From the NCBI GenBank assembly GCA_031425035.1, contig JANPIN010000083.1, positions 1 through 64,000 on the forward strand: a stretch of 64,000 bases of DNA, in the 5' to 3' direction. Positions 9,491-18,605 of the stretch are shown one piece after another (position 1 is the stretch's first letter; the number at the start of each line of letters is the position of its first letter). This stretch comes from M3007 sp031425035. GTDB taxonomy: Bacteria; Bacteroidota; Bacteroidia; Chitinophagales; Saprospiraceae. The notes under the pieces are model-generated. The model ran no database searches and was not told the DNA's origin. It saw nothing but the letters and a program-made list of their open reading frames with translations. A program made the translations under genes and the position numbers.

Positions 9491-12400
9491 TTACTGTTTC
9501 ACAAATTTGGCAATACCCAACAACGCGCCTTGCTTGTTGAAGGCGGCCAGGGTGTACATACCGACCGGGACACGGGCCACATCGATGCTGCTCTGTAACT
9601 CATTGACGGTTTGGATCGAGGCAACGCGTTGTCCGTACAGGTTCATTACGTCGATGCGGGTAACGTCTTCAAAATTTTGCACCAGCAGGGTGTTGCTGAC
9701 CGGGTTTGGCGAAACCGACATGGTCGCGACCGGACCCGGCGTGAACGTACCCGAAGTCAGGCAGGAACCGGCGCCCACGACGATGTTGTCGAAATAAGAC
9801 GTCACATCGGAGCCCGTTGCATCAATACCCAGGTCAAAAAACAACGTCAGGCGGCGATATTCTCCGTTGTCGGGAGCGGCGGCGAAGTTGACCGTGATCT
9901 CTTCCCATTCATTGATCTTGGTGTTCGGTACGGAAATTTCCAGTGCCGGCGAACCGTTGGTCGAACCTTCCAGTTTGGCGGCGAAATTGCCGATGTGGTC
10001 CATGTGCACCATCGCGCGAATGGTTTTCACACCCTTGAAATCGATCGGTGCATCCAGATCGGGGCTGGAATAAATACCGGCAAAAGGCAGTGCATCGCCG
10101 GCCTTGATGAATTCCGCCACTTTCGCGCTCGGATTGATACCGGTCGGATTAGGGTTATTGATGATGTTCACCGGCGTTCCGGCAGCCTCGATGTGACCGT
10201 TCGCGAAGTATTTCCAGTCGTCGATCAGGGCCGGGGATTCATTATCGGCTACGCAGCCGTTGTAACCCGCACGCGACCACTGAATGTTGTCGATGTAATA
10301 AGTACCACCGCCAGCTTCATTACCGACGTTGAAGAAAATGATCAGTTTTTTAGCAGCCGTACCTAAGGCGCCGCTGAAGTCGACATCGATGGTCTGCCAG
10401 GAGTTGGCTACCGTAACGGTATCAAATTTCTCGACGCTGACCGGGCCTTCCAGTTTGATCAGGAACGGAATGTTTGCCGTGGGCGACCAGACCTGGAATT
10501 TCAGGTGGTTGTACAGCGACAGGTCAGGGGCATTGGCAAATTCAAAACCAAGGCCTTCGTAAGCGCCGGCCGGATCTTTGTATTCACCCACTTTCAGGGA
10601 ACCGTTGGCGGGTAACAGATGCGGGTTATTGACCGTGGTAATGTTAGCATTACCATAGAAAATGCTGAGGTAGTTCTTCTGGCACTCAAAGTCCGAAATG
10701 ATGTTCGTATTTGGAATGGTCCCCAGGCAGGCATCGATCGTCACTTTGGATTGCGTCAGGTTATCCACACACCAGCTTTGGCCGGCAGCGGCCGTACCCG
10801 AGTTGAAGATCAGGCGAACCTCGCCGAAATCATTCACGCCGGTGAAAGCGGAGAAGTCAAAACTCAGGGTTTCCCAGACGCCGGGCGTCGTGATGGTCGC
10901 CGTAGCTTCTTTGTTGCCATCGGAAGGCGAGCTGAGCTGCATCGTCACCGTGCCGCCGCTGGCCGGGCTAAGTACGTCGATGTTGAACTGCGAATACGGG
11001 GTCAGGATCAGGTTATTGACGACCGAAATCGCCTGCAGGGTCGAGAATCCCGACGTGCCTTTGGTGTAGCAGCCTACTTCGGTGGAGTTATTCACCGCGT
11101 TTGGATTTGGATTCGCCGTTGGGCCCGTAAACACGCCGTGGATCACTTCGTTCTGATCCAGTGGCTGCCAGGCCAGGTGTTGACCACCCTGAAAATCTTC
11201 CAGGACCGTAGCGGTTGCAGCGGATAACTTGATGTTGTCAATATAGTAGGTATCGCCCACTTCACCGTTTACACCGGCATTAAAGAAAATAACCAGCTTG
11301 GTATTGCCCGCGCCTGCCTGTGCGGAGAAATCTACGGTATAAGTCACCCATTTATTCAGTTCATTGACCGGAATAGCGTACTCTTTGACTACGCCGCCTT
11401 CCGTTTTCAGCAGCAGCGTACCGCCTTTGGTGGCGTACATCTGGAGGCTGAACTGGTTACGTTCGGAGAAATCGATCGGGTTCTGGTAGTCGATGACCAG
11501 GGCGGCATATTCCGTACCGGCACCGGCGACATCCTTGAATTCACCCACCTTCGGGGAGTTGTTATCCGCCGTTGGATATGGATTGGTGACCACGGTCAGG
11601 CTATCCCAGCCGGCGCCATAGGTGGCATTGCGGTGGCATTCGAAGTCGTCGATAATTTCCGGATCGGCAGCAACGCCGGCGCAGGCACCCTGGGGGGATG
11701 CGCAGATGTTGTCAATGTAATAGGTGTCGCCCGTGTTCTGACCCGGATCGAAAAACAGGATCAGTTTGGTCAGGCCGGTATTCGCCGCCTGCGCACTGAA
11801 ATCGAAGGTGTATTCCTGCCAGGCATTGGTGACGGCAATATTCTTGGTCACTTCAATAGCCGGCACGTTCGGGCCTTCCAGTTTCATCAGCAACTGCGTA
11901 GCGGCGGTTGCGTACACGTGGATCGTGAACTGGTTGTAGGTCGAAAGATCAAAAGGTGTTGCGCTTTCGGCCAGCAGCAGGCTGTAGCCGGTCGCATCAC
12001 TTTTGATGTATTTGCCCACATTGGCCGACGAGTTGACCTGGTTCGCACCCGGGTTTGGCTCAGGAGCGGTGAACGTGCCGTCTAAGCCCAGGAAATTCAG
12101 GCCCGGACCTTCGAAATCGGCGTAGCAAACTTCGTTTTTCACCAGGCGGATATCGTCGAAATAGTAGGTCGAGTTATCTCCCAGTACCCCCGGATTGAAG
12201 CTGATCAACACGGTGTTCATGGCGGTGAAGTTCTCGCCGGCCGACATGTTGAAGCTGTATTCCACCCACTGGTTGGCCACCGTGATGTCCACCACTTTTT
12301 CCACGGCTTTACCACCGCCTTCAAATTTGAACAATACTTTGTTCGGCGCGGTGGACGACCATACTTTCATCTTGACCAGGCTGTTTTCCGAAAGGTCGAC

Positions 12401-12643
12401 CGGAGTTGCCAGATCCGCTTTGGCGAAGTTGTAATCGAAAGCCGGCAGGTTGGTATAGGAACCCACGCCGGCGCTGGTATTGATCCCGGATGCGTCCGGA
12501 TTGGCAATTACACCATTATAAGTTCCGTTCAGGCCACTCCAGGACAGATCGGCGGTACCGCCTTCGAAATCTTCCAGCGTTTGTGCATACGCGCCGAACA
12601 AGCAGAAGACAGCGAATAATGCAGTGAGGAAAAGGTTTTTCAT
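9491..12643 (-). CDS. Six-repeat carbohydrate-binding-like T9SS-secreted protein
   Basis: A 1050-residue secreted protein. After the signal peptide (about 1-20) come six tandem beta-sandwich-like units of about 145-165 residues. Each opens with DFEG/DDFEC/EDFQGG-type words, carries a VG-(E/S/C)(F/Y)-like segment, a (K)LEGP/FEGG strand and W-EYTFDFSA-like strand, and closes with TYYIDNI or TYYFDDI. This layout resembles CBM jelly-roll modules of the CBM4/9/11 type. The last about 75 residues (SVSPNPVSNTLLVQN ... VPVGMYTL ... IAKFVKQ) are a type A T9SS sorting domain, so the product should be anchored on the cell surface. It probably acts as a multivalent glycan binder for the neighbouring GH144-like enzymes, perhaps filling the role of SusD/surface glycan-binding proteins missing here. 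The ATG at 12643 is preferred to the GTG two codons upstream. Confidence 0.85.
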   Translation of the reverse strand: MKNLFLTALFAVFCLFGAYAQTLEDFEGGTADLSWSGLNGTYNGVIANPDASGINTSAGVGSYTNLPAFDYNFAKADLATPVDLSENSLVKMKVWSSTAPNKVLFKFEGGGKAVEKVVDITVANQWVEYSFNMSAGENFTAMNTVLISFNPGVLGDNSTYYFDDIRLVKNEVCYADFEGPGLNFLGLDGTFTAPEPNPGANQVNSSANVGKYIKSDATGYSLLLAESATPFDLSTYNQFTIHVYATAATQLLMKLEGPNVPAIEVTKNIAVTNAWQEYTFDFSAQAANTGLTKLILFFDPGQNTGDTYYIDNICASPQGACAGVAADPEIIDDFECHRNATYGAGWDSLTVVTNPYPTADNNSPKVGEFKDVAGAGTEYAALVIDYQNPIDFSERNQFSLQMYATKGGTLLLKTEGGVVKEYAIPVNELNKWVTYTVDFSAQAGAGNTKLVIFFNAGVNGEVGDTYYIDNIKLSAATATVLEDFQGGQHLAWQPLDQNEVIHGVFTGPTANPNPNAVNNSTEVGCYTKGTSGFSTLQAISVVNNLILTPYSQFNIDVLSPASGGTVTMQLSSPSDGNKEATATITTPGVWETLSFDFSAFTGVNDFGEVRLIFNSGTAAAGQSWCVDNLTQSKVTIDACLGTIPNTNIISDFECQKNYLSIFYGNANITTVNNPHLLPANGSLKVGEYKDPAGAYEGLGFEFANAPDLSLYNHLKFQVWSPTANIPFLIKLEGPVSVEKFDTVTVANSWQTIDVDFSGALGTAAKKLIIFFNVGNEAGGGTYYIDNIQWSRAGYNGCVADNESPALIDDWKYFANGHIEAAGTPVNIINNPNPTGINPSAKVAEFIKAGDALPFAGIYSSPDLDAPIDFKGVKTIRAMVHMDHIGNFAAKLEGSTNGSPALEISVPNTKINEWEEITVNFAAAPDNGEYRRLTLFFDLGIDATGSDVTSYFDNIVVGAGSCLTSGTFTPGPVATMSVSPNPVSNTLLVQNFEDVTRIDVMNLYGQRVASIQTVNELQSSIDVARVPVGMYTLAAFNKQGALLGIAKFVKQ

Positions 12644-12692
12644 AAGCACTTCTTTTTAATTGGTTAATGTGAAAAAATCAGGTTTGTAAAGT

Positions 12693-12734
12693 AAAAAGGC
12701 GGCGTTGCGAGATAGAAAGGTTAGGATCAACGCC
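12693..12734 (-). terminator. Probable intrinsic terminator after the GH144-like gene
   Basis: On the minus strand GGCGTTG (12734-12728) pairs with CAACGCC (12707-12701) across a 20-base loop, followed by GCC and a run of five T (12697-12693). It sits just after the stop codon of the 12746-14608 gene, so the six-repeat gene downstream may depend partly on readthrough or its own promoter. Confidence 0.55.
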
Positions 12735-12745
12735 CCCGGTATGCA

Positions 12746-14608
12746 CTATTGAATTCGAATGGCACGGCTCACTACCCCACCGCGGGCGCTTTGAACCTGC
12801 AAAAAATAAAGTCCGGGTAGCCGTGTTCCGGTATCCAGCGTTTCCAGGGTTTTACCGTCGGAAAAAGCGCGCTGCCGGAAATAAGTTCGCAAAAGTCTGC
12901 CTTGTGCATCATGCAGTTCAGCGCTGAGTGCCTGTTTTTCCAGCAGGGAAAATTCCACTTGAAAGCGGGTGTTCATTGCAACAGGATTTGGGTAAATGCT
13001 AACCTCGAAACCCGCTTCCTGCCAGGTATTTTCCTGCGTTGCCGAGTTATCCGGTTGAAAACCCATGGCCAGCAAAGCGGGCTCAATTTCCGGGTTTTGC
13101 ATAAATAAATTCCATAACAGACCGCTGCGCGAGTTTTCGATCATATCCACAATGGGTCCCTGATCGATGGCCAGGTAAGCATCGGAAAACCAGTTCTGGT
13201 CGAGGTTATACGCATCATAAAAGCCGTAAATGCCCCATAAACGCTCGCCTTGCTGCCGGTAAAAATGCTTGAGCGCTTCCAGGCTTTCTGCCGGGGTATA
13301 AGGCATGGAACCCAGCGCCGCCGTGGGGGAAAGGGTTCCGTTATCATTGTTTGGATAAATATCGTGCGCCAAATACCCGAACGGATCATCGCTGGCCGTG
13401 AGCCCCCAGGCTTCGGCAGAATAGCCGGCGTGGTTTTCCGGATTGGCCGCACTATAAGCCTGTTGAATGAGCGCGTGGTTGCGGTTTCGGACGAAATAGT
13501 TGCAGAAGTTATCGCGCCAGCCCCGCGGATCAAAACCTAAATAGGAATAGTGCGCGAAAAACATAGGACCGCCGCCAAACGGCCCGGTATAGATCTTATG
13601 ACCGAAATACACGCCGGGGTTAGCATAATTACTGGAGGTCCAGCCCGACTGGTAGAGGCTGCCGGGGACAGGGTGCGTCGGCGAGGCGGTCGCCAGCAGG
13701 TACACGATCTGGGCTTCGTTGAAACCCCGCAGTGGGAAGTTCATCTGCCAGGCATAATTCGGCGACCAATGCCAGTACAGCACCGGCCCATTCGGTGTTT
13801 TGCGGAACCAGTCCCATTCCACGTCCTCCCAAAGGCCGTCGATGACGTCGCGCATAGCGTTCTCATAAGGCGTGTTCTGGTTAAAATACTGACGGGCGGT
13901 CAGCAGGCCCTGCATCATAAAGGCGGTTTCCACCAGATCAGCGCCGTTATCGAACTGGCTGAACGGATACACATCGCCGGTGTTGCCATTCATCCAGTGC
14001 GGAAAAACACCGTGGAAACGATCGGCATATTGCAGGAAGGAAACAATTTGCAGCATGCGGTTGACCGCTTCGCTGCGCGTGATCCATCCCCGTTCGGTGG
14101 CCACTACGATGGACATAATGCCGAACCCGGAACCGCCGGTGGTGACAATATCCGGGTTACCATTACTGCGTTCCCGGGCGAGTCCGCTGGCCGGGTGGGC
14201 AAAATCCCAGAAATAACGGAAGGTGTAGCGCTGCACCATGTCGAGCAATTGCTCGTCGGTCATGGTTTGGGTCTGCGCCGTCGCTACTACGGAAAATGCG
14301 CCCGTATTGGGGCCGGCTATCGCCCGCAGTTGATAGTAGCGCGTCTGGTTTTGGCCCTCGTCGCCGATCCAGTCGATCCAGACCAGCTGGTTAGCCGGCA
14401 GGGCTTTGAGTAAGGAGAAGTTCGTACCGTCGGTGGAGCGGTAGATCTGGTAAGTGTTCACGCCGGCACTGGGACTGTTCTCCCAGCGTAGTTCCACATG
14501 GCTGTCGTAGCCGCTGACGACTATTCCGGCCGGCGGTGCAGGCGACTGCGCGGAGGCGGAAAGTGCTGAAAAAAGCAGTAAAAATAGCAGGTATATGTTT
14601 CTGGTCAT
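12746..14608 (-). CDS. GH144-like endo-glucanase with Fn3 and T9SS sorting domain
   Basis: A 620-residue secreted glucanase. In order: signal peptide (about 1-20), a fibronectin III-like domain (about 23-112; VELRWENSPSAGVNTYQIYRS), a glycoamylase/GH144-type (alpha/alpha)6 domain (about 118-530) with RYTFRYFWDFAHPASGLARERS, TGGSGFGIMSIVVATERGWITR, GLTASDDPFG and YLAIDQGPIVDMIENSRSG, and a type A T9SS tail (IYPNPVAMNTRFQVEF ... LPGLYFLQVQSARGG). It is the surface-exported counterpart of the enzyme at 7092-9275 and would make the first endo-cuts in a long glucan, probably beta-1,2-linked. A well-formed promoter lies about 90 bases upstream, so this gene likely starts the main transcript of the locus. 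The family assignment is solid by motif; exact linkage is inferred. Confidence 0.87.
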   Translation of the reverse strand: MTRNIYLLFLLLFSALSASAQSPAPPAGIVVSGYDSHVELRWENSPSAGVNTYQIYRSTDGTNFSLLKALPANQLVWIDWIGDEGQNQTRYYQLRAIAGPNTGAFSVVATAQTQTMTDEQLLDMVQRYTFRYFWDFAHPASGLARERSNGNPDIVTTGGSGFGIMSIVVATERGWITRSEAVNRMLQIVSFLQYADRFHGVFPHWMNGNTGDVYPFSQFDNGADLVETAFMMQGLLTARQYFNQNTPYENAMRDVIDGLWEDVEWDWFRKTPNGPVLYWHWSPNYAWQMNFPLRGFNEAQIVYLLATASPTHPVPGSLYQSGWTSSNYANPGVYFGHKIYTGPFGGGPMFFAHYSYLGFDPRGWRDNFCNYFVRNRNHALIQQAYSAANPENHAGYSAEAWGLTASDDPFGYLAHDIYPNNDNGTLSPTAALGSMPYTPAESLEALKHFYRQQGERLWGIYGFYDAYNLDQNWFSDAYLAIDQGPIVDMIENSRSGLLWNLFMQNPEIEPALLAMGFQPDNSATQENTWQEAGFEVSIYPNPVAMNTRFQVEFSLLEKQALSAELHDAQGRLLRTYFRQRAFSDGKTLETLDTGTRLPGLYFLQVQSARGGVVSRAIRIQ

Positions 14609-14699
14609 GCTGGGCGTTTGAATTATTCCTGGTTTTCACTTTTTGGACAATAATTCGGCGTAGCGGTTTCTTGGCAGCATGAAATTATGGTTCGGTATT

Positions 14700-14728
14700 C
14701 AAATATAGGCATAAAGACACCTCACCAA
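14700..14728 (-). promoter_or_regulatory. Bacteroidota-type promoter for the GH144-like gene
   Basis: On the minus strand TTG (14728-14726) is followed after 18 bases by TATATTTG (14707-14700), a perfect TAnnTTTG -7 box. Transcription would start near 14693 and leave an 85-base leader before the ATG at 14608. Confidence 0.6.
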
Positions 14729-14798
14729 AACTACACCATACCCAAAATGAGCAAATTCGTCGCGGATTTGCCTGGAATTCCAGCGAAAACGGCTGCTA

Positions 14799-17609
14799 TT
14801 AAAAAGCCATTATGAATTCGGTCAGGTTGGCATCTTCCGGCAACCCGATTTTTTTGCGCAGGCGGTAGCGTTTGTTTTCCACTCCCCGCACCGAAATATT
14901 GAGCAGGGGCGCAATTTCTTTGGACGAAAGGTTCATTTTCAAATAGGCTGCCAGGCGCATATCGCCCGGCGTGAGGTCGGGAAACTGCAGCATCAGCCGT
15001 TTGAAAAAATCATCGTGCAGGCGGTTGAAGGTCGACTCGAAAAGTTCCCAGTCGTGATCGCCTTCGAGGTGGGCATCGATCCGCCGGACGATCTTTTGCC
15101 AAGACTGCGGCTCCTGCCGGGCGGCCAGCAGATCATCTTTTAAACTTTGCAACGCTTCATTTTTGCGGATCAGGTGAAACGCAGCATTGGACAGCTCGCG
15201 GCTTTTGTTGTCTACTTCCAGCACCAGCTTTTCCTTTTCCGCTTCGGAACGCTGCCGGGCCAGTTCGCGCTCCTTCTCTGCCTCCAGTTTTTGGCGCTGT
15301 TGGAGCAGGCGGCGGCGGTGCGACAGTTCGATGAACCAGGTTATTGATAAAGCCAGCAGCAGGTAAGCCCCCCAAGCCCAATACGATTGGTACCAAGGCG
15401 GCGCGATCTGGAAGGCCAGCTGGGTTTCGCCGCCGTTGTCGGTACGAATATGCAGGACGTAGTGGCCGGGTGGCAGACTGGTAAATTCCTTTTCGGGACT
15501 ACTTTGCCAGCCTGACCACTGGCTGGCAAAACCTTCCAGTTGCCACGAAAACTGCGGCGGATGTTCGTAATTAGGACTGGCAAATTTAAATTTCAGGCTA
15601 TTCTGCCGACCCTGCAAACGCGGTTCCGGTTGATGCTCCAGCCAAATGGTTTCTCCGGCGCCGTTTATAATGGCCCGAATAACAGGTTTGACCGTTGCCG
15701 GCAGCTGGTTTTGCCCCAGTTTATCCTTGTCCAGGCGAGCAAAGCCATTTTCCAGGCAGAATAAATAGGAGGCAGGCGACAGCGAAACTACATTTTCAAA
15801 AGACGGTACCAGCGAAAGCAGCAGCGGAATTTGCCGGCCGTCGGCGGTAAACAGGCGCAGGCCGCTGCTATCGACGGCGAAATAATCGCCCCCAACGCCC
15901 GGCAGCCATTTCTGGCGCACCTTTTCGGTCGTTACCGGACTAAAGCGAACCCCATCCGGGCGATTGATAATTTCCAGCGGCACATAGTCGGCATTGACGA
16001 TTACCCGGCCATTTACCGTGGACAGGTCCAGTTTAAAATCCGTCGGCAAACCATCGGCGCGGGTATACAGGCGGAACTCCTGCACCTGCGACCAATCGTC
16101 GTTCAGCCGCAGCCGGTACAGGCCCTTGCTGGGATGAGCGCCCCATAAATAACCCAGGGAGTCGAAAGCAATTTTCTTCAGCGGTTCGGCAAAGCCGCCC
16201 ACCCGTTGTCCGGGCTGCCATTGGCCCGCCGCATTTTTCCGGAACACAACCAGTCCGGTATACGCGCCCTGGATCAGCACGTCGGATTTGCCCGGAACGG
16301 GAATGGTATGCCAACCGCCGGTTACATCCGATATTTTCCTGACCTGGTGGTTTGCGATCAGGAAAGTACCGCTGTTATGCCCGCAAAAAAGCTGGTTATC
16401 AAATACTTGTAATTGCCACACCTGCCCCTGCGTGCCTTCGAGCAGCCGGAAAGGGTGATCGCAGGCGCCTTCTGTAACGCAGGCTTCCCGTACAAAAACG
16501 CCCTGATTGGTACCAATATAGAGTTGTCCATTCCAGCGGGCAGCCGTGTAGACCGTACCGATTTTACCGCTTTGATCGGTAAACAGGGTCAAAGGCGAAT
16601 GGAGCGCCACCAGATCGATGCCGCGGTCCAGCCCGAGCCACAGATTACCATCGCGGTCTTCCTGCAAAGCCAGCACGGTGTTGTTTTGCAGCCCGTTTTC
16701 CCGGTTCAGGTGATACTGTAAGTCGCCTGATGGTTGCAGAATATACAAGCCGTTGAGGATGGTGCCGATCGCCCAGCCACCTTCCCGCAGGCGGAGGGCC
16801 CGGTTGAGCTGATAGCGCTTAAATTCCGCATTGAGTCCGTTACGCCAGGGTTGACACTTCCCCTGCAACCATTCGAACATGCCGTGGCTGGAGGTGCCGA
16901 TCCACAGGCCACCCTGACCATTGGGCACCACAAACTGGACGATCTCGCCGGCCAGGGGTTCGGTGCCCGCCAGAAAACGAAAGGTTCCGTCGGGCAACAG
17001 TTCGTATAAGCCCCGCCCGATCACCGGCAGCAGCACCTGGTTGTCGACGAGCCGGGCGAACATAATGCTGTTCGGTGGGCGCAGCACCGTAACATGATGA
17101 TAATCAAATTTATAGAGGGTAGAAAAAGACTGGAAAAGCACGAAATCGGGGCCCACCAGAATGTGCCAGATCTCCTCTTTGCCGAGCTTATCTGCATCCA
17201 CGCCGCGGCTGAGCGAGGTGTAGGTAAGTCGCCCGCCGGTATCCGCTTGCCAAAAACCGAATTCAGCGAAACCACCACAGAACACCTCGCCATGCGGGCC
17301 GACCGCCACCGCCCGGATGGTTTGTTTTTCCGGCAAAAAAAAGGACGACCAGCGAGCGCCGTCGAATTCCAGCAAACCACCATTATTGCCGGCATATATC
17401 CAGCCGCTACCGGTCATATTCTGCGCCAGGGCCCAGTTCTGGTTTTGACCACCATAGTCCGCCGGACTGAAATTGCGAATATGCGGCACTTCCTGCCCGA
17501 CTACGGAGGCGGACAGAAACAGTAAAAAAAGGAGGATGGTCTTGAATGGCTGCACCCGACAAAGAAACGAGGCTGTGGCGAAACGGGAAAGTCCCTTATT
17601 TTTTGCCAA
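14799..17609 (-). CDS. Membrane-spanning propeller/YYY/LuxR-HTH regulator without kinase
   Basis: A 936-residue one-protein signal-transduction regulator. A signal/TM segment (about 22-38) leads to a long periplasmic region with two-component-regulator propeller repeats (for example GGLWIGTSSHGMFEW, GNLWLGLDRGIDLV) and a YYY-type domain (LPPGHYVLHIRTDNGG, about 685-750). A TM helix follows (about 763-781), then a charged coiled coil (about 785-850) and a C-terminal LuxR/GerE-like HTH (LTPGDMRLAAYLKMNLSSKEIAPLLNIS, about 873-930). There is no HisKA, HATPase or receiver domain, so it is not a classic hybrid two-component system; DNA binding would be directly coupled to periplasmic sensing. It precedes the glucan genes and probably controls them. 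The ATG at 17609 overlaps the DUF983 gene by 14 bases; a GTG start 18 codons later would give a more usual signal peptide. Confidence 0.85.
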   Translation of the reverse strand: MAKNKGLSRFATASFLCRVQPFKTILLFLLFLSASVVGQEVPHIRNFSPADYGGQNQNWALAQNMTGSGWIYAGNNGGLLEFDGARWSSFFLPEKQTIRAVAVGPHGEVFCGGFAEFGFWQADTGGRLTYTSLSRGVDADKLGKEEIWHILVGPDFVLFQSFSTLYKFDYHHVTVLRPPNSIMFARLVDNQVLLPVIGRGLYELLPDGTFRFLAGTEPLAGEIVQFVVPNGQGGLWIGTSSHGMFEWLQGKCQPWRNGLNAEFKRYQLNRALRLREGGWAIGTILNGLYILQPSGDLQYHLNRENGLQNNTVLALQEDRDGNLWLGLDRGIDLVALHSPLTLFTDQSGKIGTVYTAARWNGQLYIGTNQGVFVREACVTEGACDHPFRLLEGTQGQVWQLQVFDNQLFCGHNSGTFLIANHQVRKISDVTGGWHTIPVPGKSDVLIQGAYTGLVVFRKNAAGQWQPGQRVGGFAEPLKKIAFDSLGYLWGAHPSKGLYRLRLNDDWSQVQEFRLYTRADGLPTDFKLDLSTVNGRVIVNADYVPLEIINRPDGVRFSPVTTEKVRQKWLPGVGGDYFAVDSSGLRLFTADGRQIPLLLSLVPSFENVVSLSPASYLFCLENGFARLDKDKLGQNQLPATVKPVIRAIINGAGETIWLEHQPEPRLQGRQNSLKFKFASPNYEHPPQFSWQLEGFASQWSGWQSSPEKEFTSLPPGHYVLHIRTDNGGETQLAFQIAPPWYQSYWAWGAYLLLALSITWFIELSHRRRLLQQRQKLEAEKERELARQRSEAEKEKLVLEVDNKSRELSNAAFHLIRKNEALQSLKDDLLAARQEPQSWQKIVRRIDAHLEGDHDWELFESTFNRLHDDFFKRLMLQFPDLTPGDMRLAAYLKMNLSSKEIAPLLNISVRGVENKRYRLRKKIGLPEDANLTEFIMAF

Positions 17610-17997
17610 ATTTCTCGATGGCGTGTGGGTTGTATTTAACGTTTACATTAATCCACATTAAACGGGAAATACGAAAGATGTAGACAAAATTGATCACTAA
17701 AAATACGCTGAGCAAGCTGAAAGCCACCGTCTGGCTATAATCGAGCACCCAGACGAAAAAGCCCACAAAACCCAGGCAAAAGAAGCCGGAAACGATGTAG
17801 GAAATGAACATGGCCCCATAGTAATAACCCGGTTCGGGAAAGTAGTTCAGGTCACATTGGGGGCAGCGGTGCAACATCTCGAATGGTTTGACGAAGGACC
17901 AGCTACCCGTCTCGAAAGTCTCGCCTTCGTGGCAACGCGGACATTTCAGGTTGAAAATACTATAGGACTTGGAGCCTTTTTTAAACAGAGGGGACAT
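17596..17997 (-). CDS. DUF983-family membrane protein
   Basis: A 133-residue protein of the DUF983 family. Two Cys pairs (LKCPRCHEG near residue 18 and HRCPQCDLNYFPEPGYYYGA near 45) suggest a small zinc ribbon next to the membrane, followed by two hydrophobic segments (about 58-80 and 85-105). Function unknown. The start is set at ATG 17997 (MSPLFKKGSK); the longer ORF adds 13 unlikely residues. Its 3' end overlaps the regulator gene's first codons, so the two are probably co-transcribed. Confidence 0.8.
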   Translation of the reverse strand: MSPLFKKGSKSYSIFNLKCPRCHEGETFETGSWSFVKPFEMLHRCPQCDLNYFPEPGYYYGAMFISYIVSGFFCLGFVGFFVWVLDYSQTVAFSLLSVFLVINFVYIFRISRLMWINVNVKYNPHAIEKFGKK

Positions 17998-18023
17998 GGC
18001 GTAACGTAATTGTTGATTTACGC

Positions 18024-18031
18024 CAAAGGTA
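18024..18031 (-). promoter_or_regulatory. Candidate -7 box (TACCTTTG) for the DUF983 gene
   Basis: A perfect TAnnTTTG box 27 bases before the chosen ATG on the minus strand. I see no good TTG at the expected distance, so it rests on the -7 element only. Confidence 0.4.
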
Positions 18032-18128
18032 CACAATGATGGGGAATTGTTTAGGCAGGGTTGGCAGGCTTGACCGTTAGGGCTGGTTTGGTTAACACCA
18101 GTAACCCGTCAATTTCCGCAGCGCCTTT

Positions 18129-18425
18129 TTACTGATGAAACGTAGGAAACAGCTTCCGCAGCAAATTCATGGGGGAAAAATCACTTTTTTGCTGAATTCC
18201 TTCCACGAAAACGAGTTTCATGTGGCGATGTACGCTGGAAACGGCGATGACGAGTGCGGAACTGTTATTTTGTTCCCGACGAACCTGCTGTACCGAATCC
18301 AAACGCCAGTCATTGGAGTGAATCGCTTGATCGGGCGCTCCTATAAGTTGACTGTCGGCTAAATGGTATCCTCTGGAAGCGAGGGTTTGCAAGGCATCGG
18401 GGAGGGAGGTGGATGATTTGAGCAT
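18129..18425 (-). CDS. Small conserved Bacteroidota protein of unknown function
   Basis: A 98-residue soluble protein. The pattern SLPDALQTLASRGYHLADSQLI, then a charged middle, then SALVIAVSSVHRHMKLVFVEGI, recalls a family of about 100-residue Bacteroidota proteins often labelled phosphoribosylpyrophosphate synthetase by automated annotation. It has no PRPP-synthetase motif, so that label should not be taken as function. It stands alone, with its 5' end facing the plus-strand Omp85 gene. Moderate confidence that it is a real gene, because the similarity is from memory only. Confidence 0.6.
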   Translation of the reverse strand: MLKSSTSLPDALQTLASRGYHLADSQLIGAPDQAIHSNDWRLDSVQQVRREQNNSSALVIAVSSVHRHMKLVFVEGIQQKSDFSPMNLLRKLFPTFHQ

Positions 18426-18605
18426 AGAATTACTTTTTACTTTTTGCGGGATGCTGATTAAAAACGTGTGCCAGACCTAAACGCGGCCTCCGGGTGTAAA
18501 TTTCAGTTAACAATAGTTAAATGTGTTATTGTCAAATTTGTACATTGCCCGAATGCAGACAACCGTCCGGCTGGTTTGCTCGTACATGTCCTTTAAAATA
18601 CCGCA

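Noticed and set aside
18129..18425. True phosphoribosylpyrophosphate synthetase
   Set aside because: The product is under 100 residues and lacks the PRPP-binding and ATP-binding motifs of that enzyme.
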